Below, one piece after another: positions 1 through 5,293 of a stretch of DNA of 8,255 nt. Every line of letters starts with the position of its first letter. Positions within the stretch are counted from its first letter, which is position 1. A program made the translations under genes and the position numbers. Source of the DNA: an uncultured Acidimicrobiaceae bacterium (GTDB lineage Bacteria > Actinomycetota > Acidimicrobiia > Acidimicrobiales > Ilumatobacteraceae); NCBI GenBank assembly GCA_903904615.1, contig CAIVDG010000344.1, positions 1-8,255 on the forward strand, given 5' to 3'. The notes under the pieces were generated by a model. The model did no database searches, was not told the DNA's origin, and saw only the letters and a list, made by a program, of their open reading frames with translations.

Positions 1-1089
1 GAAATTGGCGCATTCGGCTTGAGTGTTCCCGTTGAGTACGAGGGCTTTTCCGAAGGTGGCGAAGGCGAATACATGGCCTCTGTTATCGCAACAGAAGAAT
101 TGTCGAAAGCATCACTTGGAATTGGCGGATCACTCATCACCCGCCCAGAAATTCTCACCCGCGCGTTGGTGAAGGGTGGAACAGAGGCACAGAAGCACGA
201 ATGGCTGCCAAAACTGGCTAGCGCTGAAGTGATGTCTGCTGTTGCTGTGACTGAACCCGACTACGGCTCCGACGTTGCCGGATTGAAGACCACCGCAGTG
301 GAAGCACCCGGCCCAAATGGTGAAGCCGGTTGGTTGATCAACGGCGTGAAGACATGGTGCACGTTCGGTGCACGTGCAAACGTGCTCATGTTGTTGGCAC
401 GTACAGACCCCGATCGTTCAAAGACGCACCGCGGTTTGTCCTTGTTCATTGTTCCAAAGCCAATTGGCGATGCACACGGTTTCATGTTCACCCAGGACGG
501 TGGCGGAAAGATGGAAGGTCGCCCCATCGACACCATCGGGTATCGCGGCATGCACAGCTACGAAATCGCCATTGAAAACTGGTGGGTCCCCGAGACCAAC
601 CTCATCGGTGAACGCGATGGTTTAGGCAAGGGCTTCTACTTGCAAATGGCTGGCTTCGAAAACGGTCGTCTGCAAACAGCCGCTCGTGCAGTTGGTGTGA
701 TGCAAGCTGCATACGAAGCAGCGCTTGACTACGCGCAGAACCGCGTGGTGTTCGGTTCATCCATTAGCGAGTACGAACTCACCAAGGTGAAGTTGGGTCG
801 TATGGCCGTTATCACTCAGGCATCTCGTCAGTTCTCGTATGCCGTTGCCCGCCTTATGGGCAAGGGCGAGGGCGCAATGGAAGCCAGCATGGTGAAGGCG
901 TACGTATGTAAGGCAGCCGAATGGGTTGCTCGCGAGGCAATGCAGATTCACGGTGGTTACGGATACGCCGAGGAATACAGCGTGAGCCGTCTGTATGTAG
1001 ATGCTCGCGTTCTGTCCATCTTCGAAGGTGCAGACGAGACACTCTGCTTGAAGGTCATCGCAAAGAACCTTTGCGAAGCCGCCAAGTAA
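1..1089 (+). CDS. mcd: Methylsuccinyl-CoA dehydrogenase-like acyl-CoA dehydrogenase, 5' end missing
   Basis: Flavin-dependent acyl-CoA dehydrogenase, cytoplasmic, probably oxidising (2S)-methylsuccinyl-CoA to mesaconyl-CoA in the ethylmalonyl-CoA pathway. The frame is open from base 1 (EIGAFG precedes the TTG at 19), so the TTG is not the start and 362 codons of a longer gene are visible. Seen in order: the flavin/substrate-loop signature TEPDYGSD (window residues 84-91), GYRGMHSYE (about 180-188), ENGRLQTAARAVG (about 220-232), the C-terminal motif QIHGGYGYAEEY (315-326) and the catalytic-base motif IFEGADE, with the presumed catalytic Glu at bases 1024-1026. The GSLxTRxEI, GYRGMxxYE and QTAARAVGV segments resemble, from memory, proteobacterial Mcd, which carries an extra N-terminal region that would lie outside the window. 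The malyl-CoA lyase gene ten bases downstream supports this substrate. A dehydrogenase for another short branched acyl-CoA remains possible. Confidence 0.78.
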   Translation, partial: EIGAFGLSVPVEYEGFSEGGEGEYMASVIATEELSKASLGIGGSLITRPEILTRALVKGGTEAQKHEWLPKLASAEVMSAVAVTEPDYGSDVAGLKTTAVEAPGPNGEAGWLINGVKTWCTFGARANVLMLLARTDPDRSKTHRGLSLFIVPKPIGDAHGFMFTQDGGGKMEGRPIDTIGYRGMHSYEIAIENWWVPETNLIGERDGLGKGFYLQMAGFENGRLQTAARAVGVMQAAYEAALDYAQNRVVFGSSISEYELTKVKLGRMAVITQASRQFSYAVARLMGKGEGAMEASMVKAYVCKAAEWVAREAMQIHGGYGYAEEYSVSRLYVDARVLSIFEGADETLCLKVIAKNLCEAAK

Positions 1090-1099
1090 GGTCTCACAA

Positions 1100-2149
1100 A
1101 TGCGTTCCGCCAGAGACTTCTTTAAGCCACTTGCTGCAGGTGCCCCCGCACCTCTGCACGAAATTCCATTCAAGCCAAGTCGTGTTATTCACTTCTTCCC
1201 GCCACACAACGAAAAGATGGTGTCGAAGCTTCCGGAGACCATTCCGAATGTGGACATCATCCTTGGCAACTTGGAAGACGCCATTCCAATGGCCGACAAA
1301 GAAGCAGCTCGTGCAGGCCTCATCAAGGTTGCAAATGAACTGAACTTTGGCACCACTCAGTTATGGACACGCGTCAACAGTCTTGACTCTCCCTGGTTCT
1401 TAGACGACGTCACCGAAATTGTCACAAAAGCCGGAGACAAGTTCGACGTCATCATGATTCCGAAAGTGGAAGGCCCAGAAGACATTCACTATGTGGATCG
1501 CTTGTTGGCTCAGCTTGAAGCTCGTGCAGGTTTGAAGAAGCCATTGCTGTTGCACGCAATTCTTGAAACTGCGCGTGGCGTTGCCAACGTGGAAGAAATC
1601 TGTGGTGCATCACCGCGCATGCAGGGAATCTCCCTCGGACCAGCCGACCTCGCTGCAAACCGTCGTATGAAAACCACTCGCGTTGGTGGCGGACACCCCG
1701 ACTACATCGTGCGTCAAGATCCACAAGGCGACGACTACCAAGGTGCACGCACCACGTATCAACAAGACCTGTGGCACTACACAATGGCTCGCATGGTCGA
1801 TGCATGCGTGATGCACGGAGTTCTGCCCTTCTATGGTCCATTCGGCGACATTAAAGATGTTGTTGCATGTGAAGACCAGTTCCGCAACGCATACCTTCTG
1901 GGTTGTGTTGGCGCATGGAGCCTTCATCCCGTTCAGATCGACATAGCAAAGCGCGTCTTTAGCCCACGTCCAGAAGATGTGAAGCAAGCACAACGCGTGA
2001 TCGATGCAATGGGTGACGGAACCGGCGCAATCATGCTGGACGGCAAGATGGAAGACGATGCATCTGTGAAGCAGTGCAAGGTTGTTGTAGAGCTTGCACG
2101 CCAGTTGGCAGCACGCGACCCAGAACTTGCCGCTCAGTACGGTTTCTAA
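1100..2149 (+). CDS. mcl: Malyl-CoA / beta-methylmalyl-CoA (citramalyl-CoA) lyase, Chloroflexus type
   Basis: HpcH/HpaI-CitE superfamily lyase of 349 residues, a TIM barrel using Mg2+. It would reversibly cleave beta-methylmalyl-CoA to glyoxylate plus propionyl-CoA and malyl-CoA to glyoxylate plus acetyl-CoA; the Chloroflexus enzyme also cleaves citramalyl-CoA. Visible motifs: HFFPPH (31-36), GNLEDAIP (56-63), MIPKVEG (119-125), HAILETARG (152-160) with presumed metal ligand E156, GPADLAA (180-186) with D183, KTTRVGGGHP (191-200), FYGPFGDIKD (244-253) and the C-terminal lid DGKMEDD with presumed catalytic D319. Length and nearly every motif match my recollection of Chloroflexus aurantiacus MCL, including the HFFPPH and TRVGGGHP segments. 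The ATG at 1100 follows the mcd stop by 10 bases with a weak AAGG upstream. The gene lies between mcd and a second CitE paralogue, consistent with one operon. The family is clear; which CoA esters are used in the cell is inferred. Confidence 0.9.
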   Translation: MRSARDFFKPLAAGAPAPLHEIPFKPSRVIHFFPPHNEKMVSKLPETIPNVDIILGNLEDAIPMADKEAARAGLIKVANELNFGTTQLWTRVNSLDSPWFLDDVTEIVTKAGDKFDVIMIPKVEGPEDIHYVDRLLAQLEARAGLKKPLLLHAILETARGVANVEEICGASPRMQGISLGPADLAANRRMKTTRVGGGHPDYIVRQDPQGDDYQGARTTYQQDLWHYTMARMVDACVMHGVLPFYGPFGDIKDVVACEDQFRNAYLLGCVGAWSLHPVQIDIAKRVFSPRPEDVKQAQRVIDAMGDGTGAIMLDGKMEDDASVKQCKVVVELARQLAARDPELAAQYGF

Positions 2150-2160
2150 ACACTTCACAC

Positions 2161-2175
2161 GGAAAGACAGCCATG
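2161..2175 (+). promoter_or_regulatory. Ribosome binding site fixing the start of the CitE-like gene
   Basis: GGAAAG at 2161-2166 lies six bases before ATG 2173. The frame stays open back to 2074, but the upstream part lies inside the mcl gene and encodes a cysteine/arginine-rich stretch unlike the family, whereas the protein from 2173 begins with the normal family N-terminus (RPRRSALYMPA). The start is therefore placed at 2173. Confidence 0.7.
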
Positions 2176-3039
2176 AGTTCATTACGCCCACGTCGCTCTG
2201 CTTTGTACATGCCCGCCGCTAACGAGCGCGCTTTGGAAAAGGCAAAGGGAATCTCCACCGATGCCATCATCTTCGACCTTGAAGATGCGGTGTCTCCCGA
2301 TTCAAAAGATGTGGCGCGCGCGCAGGCTGTTGCCGCAGTGAACAGCGGTGAATACGGAAAACGCGAACTCACTATTCGCTGCAACGCACTGGCAACACCA
2401 TGGGGACATGCAGACGTTGCCGCAGCAGCAAAGGCGTGTGTGTCTGCGGTGGTCATTCCAAAGATCAACTCTGTTGCAGAAGTTGATGAAGTGTCGTCGG
2501 CGCTTGATGCTGCTGGCGCACCAAAGGAAATGATGATCTGGGCAATGATTGAAACGCCCACGGCCATTATGGATTGCCGCGCAATTGCCGCCCACCCACG
2601 CGTGGCAGTTTTGGTCATGGGAACAAACGACTTGGCAAAAGAACTGCGCGCCGCACAAGTTCCTGGTCGCGCACCACTCACCCCAAGTTTGCACATGGCA
2701 TTGTTGGCCGCACGTGAAGCCGGCAAAGTCATCTTGGATGGCGTGTACAACGACATTAAGAATGCTGATGGATTCCGTGATGAATGTGTTCAGGGACAAC
2801 ACATGGGATTCGATGGAAAGACACTCATCCACCCCGATCAGGTGGGAATTGCAAATGACGTATGGTCGCCATCTGAAGATGAAGTGACCCATGCGCGAGA
2901 AGTGATTGCAGCATTTGATGAGGCACTTGCGGCAGGCAAAGGCGTGGTGCAGTTAAACGGCCGCATGATTGAGAACTTGCACGTAGACAACGCGCGACGT
3001 GCATTGGCGATTGCTGAAGCAATTGCCGAACTGGCCTAG
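2173..3039 (+). CDS. CitE-family CoA-ester lyase or (3S)-malyl-CoA thioesterase
   Basis: A 288-residue HpcH/HpaI-CitE superfamily enzyme, cytoplasmic and Mg2+-dependent. Motifs: RSALYMPAAN (8-17), FDLEDAV (34-40), IRCNAL (68-73), VIPKIN (94-99), MIETPTAIMD (125-134) with presumed metal ligand E127, VMGTNDLAKEL (148-158) with D153, LIHPDQV (218-224) and GRMIENLHVDNARR (263-276). At the C-terminal lid, where MCL and citramalyl-CoA lyases have an aspartate (GxMxD), this protein has E267. The gene follows mcl by 23 bases. In proteobacterial ethylmalonyl-CoA pathways a smaller Mcl paralogue (Mcl2) hydrolyses malyl-CoA to malate, and the operon makes that the favoured role. A citramalyl-CoA lyase or a side-activity CoA lyase is the alternative, so no gene symbol is given. 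The stop at 3037-3039 is six bases from the convergent stop of the next gene. Confidence 0.82.
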   Translation: MSSLRPRRSALYMPAANERALEKAKGISTDAIIFDLEDAVSPDSKDVARAQAVAAVNSGEYGKRELTIRCNALATPWGHADVAAAAKACVSAVVIPKINSVAEVDEVSSALDAAGAPKEMMIWAMIETPTAIMDCRAIAAHPRVAVLVMGTNDLAKELRAAQVPGRAPLTPSLHMALLAAREAGKVILDGVYNDIKNADGFRDECVQGQHMGFDGKTLIHPDQVGIANDVWSPSEDEVTHAREVIAAFDEALAAGKGVVQLNGRMIENLHVDNARRALAIAEAIAELA

Positions 3040-3045
3040 GCCCAG

Positions 3046-3642
3046 TTAGGCGCCGCTGAGTAAATCTTTAAAACTGATTGTCTCGCGATTACTGTCGCTT
3101 GGTCGAGTTAGTGCAAATGCTCTCATGCGAGCCGTCCGCTCGTCGCGTTCACTTGTGAAGATTGATAGCCAACCAATTGCCTTGTGTACATCAACAGATT
3201 TGGATTTCATCATCTCCAGAATGTCAACCCAATCTTTGGGCCGGTCAAACAATGCTTTCAATACGGCGAGATGCGTTGCGGAGATAAATGGAAACTGTTG
3301 AGATCCGACAGAGTGGATCTCAACCTTGGCTCGCATTTCAAAATGAAAATCATGTACCGACAGAAAAACGTCTATGGGAAATACTCCCGCCATTATTCTG
3401 ACAAAGCCGTTCTCAACTAGTTCATGTAGATGATCTTCTGAAATATCGGCAAGATGCGACAGACAATCAAGAACTTCTGAAGCTTTAGATTCGTCAACAA
3501 AGACGTTGACGTCAATATCTCGCGTCATTCGTGGTTCACCCACGTAATGCATGAGCGCCAAAGCGCCACCAAATGCATGATCAATCCCTCGTGCGATAAA
3601 TGCGTGATGAACATCAATGAGAAGTTGATTAAGAGATGACAT
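3046..3642 (-). CDS. AbiEii-like nucleotidyltransferase, putative toxin of a toxin-antitoxin pair
   Basis: A 198-residue polymerase-beta-fold nucleotidyltransferase. The active-site pattern is seen: FGGALA (24-29), RMTRDIDVNVFVD (38-50) with D42 and D44, and a third carboxylate D91 in FPIDVFLS, followed by a helical LKALFDRPKDWVDI segment (128-141) typical of AbiEii/MenA-like proteins and related families. Members of this superfamily include AbiEii and the mycobacterial MenA toxins, which add nucleotides to tRNA or other targets; others are uncharacterised or enzymes of antibiotic modification. The start ATG overlaps the end of the upstream Xre gene by 14 bases, and GAGGA lies three bases before it, so translation is probably coupled. 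Sampled lines (3061-3120, 3181-3240, 3301-3360) count 40%, 40% and 43% GC, below the flanking genes, suggesting acquisition. It could instead be a harmless or housekeeping nucleotidyltransferase; toxicity is not shown by the sequence. Confidence 0.75.
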   Translation of the reverse strand: MSSLNQLLIDVHHAFIARGIDHAFGGALALMHYVGEPRMTRDIDVNVFVDESKASEVLDCLSHLADISEDHLHELVENGFVRIMAGVFPIDVFLSVHDFHFEMRAKVEIHSVGSQQFPFISATHLAVLKALFDRPKDWVDILEMMKSKSVDVHKAIGWLSIFTSERDERTARMRAFALTRPSDSNRETISFKDLLSGA

Positions 3643-3949
3643 CGGTCCTCAATCTCGGAAATTGAATTTTGGGGGATACAGGTTTCAGAGGAGTGAGATG
3701 CACAAATTCCAAAAGCTCGAATATCAGCGCAGCTCGATCAAAATCGTCGACAACAACCTCACGCAGGTCGCATTCAATTTCCCAACCGGCAACACGGAGG
3801 ATTCGATTCAACGTGTCGACCGTTGGTGACATTGCACCCGACTCGTACCTCACTATGGCGGCTGGAGATGTGCCAGCGCGGCGAGCAAGTTCTCGCTTTG
3901 ACAGCCCCGACTTCTCGCGAGCTACTCGGATGACATGACCTGCGTCCAT
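3629..3949 (-). CDS. Xre-family helix-turn-helix regulator, putative antitoxin
   Basis: A 106-residue DNA-binding protein. The Cro/CI-type helix-turn-helix spans about residues 5-53: VIRVAREKSGLSKRELARRA, then the recognition helix SPAAIVRYESG and SPTVDTLNRILRVAG. A short strand-like WEIECDL (56-62) follows, then a tail without a recognised domain that could contact the partner protein. Its stop overlaps the nucleotidyltransferase start by 14 bases, so the two are one transcription unit with the regulator first, the usual order for autoregulated antitoxin-toxin pairs. No Shine-Dalgarno is evident. An extended -10 sits so that transcription would begin at the ATG, and a perfect palindrome covers the upstream promoter, arguing for self-repression. 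Alternatively it is a plain transcriptional regulator of its partner gene. Confidence 0.85.
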   Translation of the reverse strand: MDAGHVIRVAREKSGLSKRELARRAGTSPAAIVRYESGAMSPTVDTLNRILRVAGWEIECDLREVVVDDFDRAALIFELLEFVHLTPLKPVSPKIQFPRLRTDVIS

Positions 3950-3955
3950 GCACCC

Positions 3956-3984
3956 ATCATATCAGGTGTTATCTAATTAGATAA
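3956..3984 (-). promoter_or_regulatory. Predicted leaderless promoter of the Xre-nucleotidyltransferase unit
   Basis: Reading the - strand, TGATATGAT gives an extended -10 (TG, one base, then TATGAT at 3961 down to 3956, five of six to consensus). At a 17-base spacing the -35 position reads TTATCT (3984-3979), a poor match, as is tolerated with an extended -10. Six bases separate the -10 from the A of the start codon at 3949, so initiation is expected at or next to the ATG. Leaderless messages are common in Actinomycetota. This is a prediction from the sequence alone. Confidence 0.5.
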
Positions 3985-3990
3985 CACCTG
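3963..3990. promoter_or_regulatory. Perfect 28-base palindrome, likely operator for the Xre regulator
   Basis: Each half reads CAGGTGTTATCTAA followed by its exact reverse complement, with the dyad centre between 3976 and 3977; symmetry breaks on both sides immediately outside. It covers the -35 and spacer region of the Xre promoter and shares its last two bases with the TG of the extended -10, an ideal place for a repressor dimer. It begins 14 bases upstream of the Xre start and ends 7 bases from the dienelactone hydrolase stop codon. It could also fold into a 12-base-pair hairpin with an AATT loop, but neither strand has a T-run after it, so a terminator role is less likely. Confidence 0.75.
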
Positions 3991-3997
3991 TGTTTAC

Positions 3998-4666
3998 CTA
4001 CAGATTGGCTCGGAAGAGAGCAAGTGTGCGAGTCCAGGCAGTGGCCGATGCTTCGGCGTCGTACACCTCTTCACGAGTGTCGTTAAAGAACGCATGATGT
4101 GTTCCGGGGTACACGTGAAAGGTTGCGTTCTTTCCCAGTGATTGGAGTTCTGCCTCGGTGGCTTTGATTGCGTCCGGTGCTGCCGTACCGCGATCGTGTT
4201 CGGCGTAATGGCCTTCCACCACTGCCGACATGTTCTCCCAATTGATGGGAGTGTCGGGACGCATGCCGCCATAAAACGGCGCAGCAGCCGCAACCGCGTC
4301 GGGACGTTGACATGCAACCATCAAGGTGAGCCCGCCGCCCATACAGAACCCGGTGACACCGACTCTTGTTTGACCAGTGCGCTGTTGCAGCAGATCAATT
4401 GCGCCACTCAAATCTTTTGCAGCAGTTGCGAGGTTCATGCTCATCAGCAACTTGCCAGCACTGTCGGGTTCCGTAGTGACTTCACCGTGATACAAATCTG
4501 GTGCAAGCGCTGTGAAGCCAGCAGCGGCAAATCGGTCGGCGATGTCCTTGATGTGCTCGTTCAGACCCCACCATTCCTGAATAACCACCACGCCTGGTCC
4601 CGAGTCTCCGGCCAAGTACCCCGCGCATGTTCCGCCATTGCTCTTGAATTCCACCATCTCGCCCAT
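3998..4666 (-). CDS. Dienelactone hydrolase family protein
   Basis: A 222-residue alpha/beta hydrolase of the dienelactone hydrolase family, cytoplasmic, no signal peptide. Catalytic features: QEWWGLNEHI (30-39) with E31, nucleophile C108 in GFCMGGG (106-112), acid D158 in AEHDRG (155-160) and H191 in THHAFFND (189-196), giving the Cys-Asp-His triad of the family. The frame stays open to 4891, but ATG 4664-4666 is chosen: it is six bases after the strong ribosome binding site AAAGGAGA, and the protein from there begins like the family (MVEFKSNGGTCAGYLA). Carboxymethylenebutenolidase in chlorocatechol or protocatechuate breakdown is the classical activity, but most genomic homologues are of unknown ester substrate, and no aromatic-degradation genes are nearby. 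It stands alone, divergent from the redoxin-like gene. Confidence 0.9.
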   Translation of the reverse strand: MGEMVEFKSNGGTCAGYLAGDSGPGVVVIQEWWGLNEHIKDIADRFAAAGFTALAPDLYHGEVTTEPDSAGKLLMSMNLATAAKDLSGAIDLLQQRTGQTRVGVTGFCMGGGLTLMVACQRPDAVAAAAPFYGGMRPDTPINWENMSAVVEGHYAEHDRGTAAPDAIKATEAELQSLGKNATFHVYPGTHHAFFNDTREEVYDAEASATAWTRTLALFRANL

Positions 4667-4679
4667 GTACGTCTCCTTT
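4664..4679 (-). promoter_or_regulatory. Strong ribosome binding site and start of the dienelactone hydrolase gene
   Basis: On the - strand AAAGGAGA (4679 down to 4672) contains AGGAG and is followed, after six bases, by ATG at 4666-4664. This fixes the start well inside the longer open frame. It is the clearest Shine-Dalgarno in the window. Confidence 0.85.
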
Positions 4680-4687
4680 GCGCAACA

Positions 4688-4702
4688 CCGCCACGGTGGC
4701 GG
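4688..4702. repeat. Short inverted repeat in the divergent intergenic region
   Basis: CCGCCAC, one base, GTGGCGG: two 7-base perfect arms around a single centre base, located 21 bases upstream of the hydrolase start, just before its ribosome binding site. With so short a loop it suits a protein-binding dyad better than an RNA hairpin. The rest of the gap 4667-4783 shows no convincing promoter; TAAGTT on the - strand, further upstream, is a weak -10 candidate for the hydrolase gene. Confidence 0.35.
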
Positions 4703-4783
4703 GCTCTGCGCCCAACTTAGACCGACATCTGCCACACCGTTCGGCTGAACGAGGGTTCTCCCACGAGGGTCGCAGCCACTAGC

Positions 4784-5293
4784 GTGAAGGGCGTGGCAAG
4801 TGCATCTCTCCCCAACCCCAGCCTCGATCTCACCCTTACCCCGTTGTCTGGTGGCGGTCGCACACTGCGCGAATGGCTCACCACGTTCCATCTCGCTTCC
4901 GTTGTGCTCGACCCCTACACCAACGAGAGCTCATGGATTCTTGAGACCGCAGTACGCATCATGCGCCAGTTCTCCGGCGCTGCTGTTCGCGTGAACTTCA
5001 TTGTCACGTGCGATGCAGAGAACGCCCGTGCATTCCTTGGGCCATATGCCGATGAGTTCTTGGTGTACTGCGACCCCGACCGCGCTGCTGTGAAGGCACT
5101 CGGCTTAAGTGAACTTCCCGCATTTGTTCTCATCCAGTCAAACGGCGCTATTCCGCACGCCGCACAGGGCTGGACCGCAGCCGACTGGAAAGATGTGGCA
5201 TCGGCAGTTGCAACTTTGACCGCATGGTCAAAGCCAACAATTCCTGCACCTGGCGACCCCGGCGCATTCCGCGGTACGCCCGCGCTTGTCTAA
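4784..5293 (+). CDS. Thioredoxin-fold (redoxin-like) protein lacking the CXXC pair
   Basis: A 169-residue protein starting at GTG, with no clear ribosome binding site; a second in-frame GTG at codon 4 is also possible. Residues about 12-118 read as a redoxin/TlpA-like fold: an LDLTLTPLSGGGRTLREWL lead-in (14-32), a beta strand and loop SVVLDPYTNESS (39-50) where active thioredoxins have the CXXC, a second strand VRVNFIVTC (68-76), a YCDPDRAAVKALGLSELPAF stretch (95-114) matching the part before and including the cis-proline loop (P112), and VLIQSNGAI as the next strand. C76 and C96 are present but not spaced as a redox pair, so it is unlikely to be a disulfide reductase. No signal peptide. 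Its last 8 bases overlap the start of hrpB, so the two are probably co-translated. Function unknown; the fold assignment is by pattern reading. Confidence 0.7.
   Translation: MKGVASASLPNPSLDLTLTPLSGGGRTLREWLTTFHLASVVLDPYTNESSWILETAVRIMRQFSGAAVRVNFIVTCDAENARAFLGPYADEFLVYCDPDRAAVKALGLSELPAFVLIQSNGAIPHAAQGWTAADWKDVASAVATLTAWSKPTIPAPGDPGAFRGTPALV

Noticed and set aside
2031..2756. Long open frame on the - strand (241 codons) opposite mcl and the CitE-like gene
   Set aside because: It lies wholly against two well-supported + strand enzymes, has low-complexity Ala/Ser-rich translation and no motif; it is a codon-bias shadow.
3031..3045. GGCCTAGGCC palindrome and imperfect hairpin at the CitE-like stop, between convergent genes
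   Set aside because: The stem is short with a bulge and has no T-run on either strand, so it does not qualify as an intrinsic terminator; mostly explained by the stop codon context.
3963..3990. Palindrome as a rho-independent terminator of the hydrolase gene
   Set aside because: The hairpin is AT-rich at its tip and is followed by no run of T on either strand; position over the Xre promoter favours an operator.
4142..4720. Open frame on the + strand (192 codons) opposite the dienelactone hydrolase gene
   Set aside because: The opposite strand encodes an intact hydrolase with catalytic triad and strong ribosome binding site; this frame has no recognisable domain or initiation signal.
4667..4891. 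N-terminal extension of the hydrolase frame up to 4891
   Set aside because: The extra residues do not resemble the family, and the Shine-Dalgarno with correct spacing points to ATG 4666.
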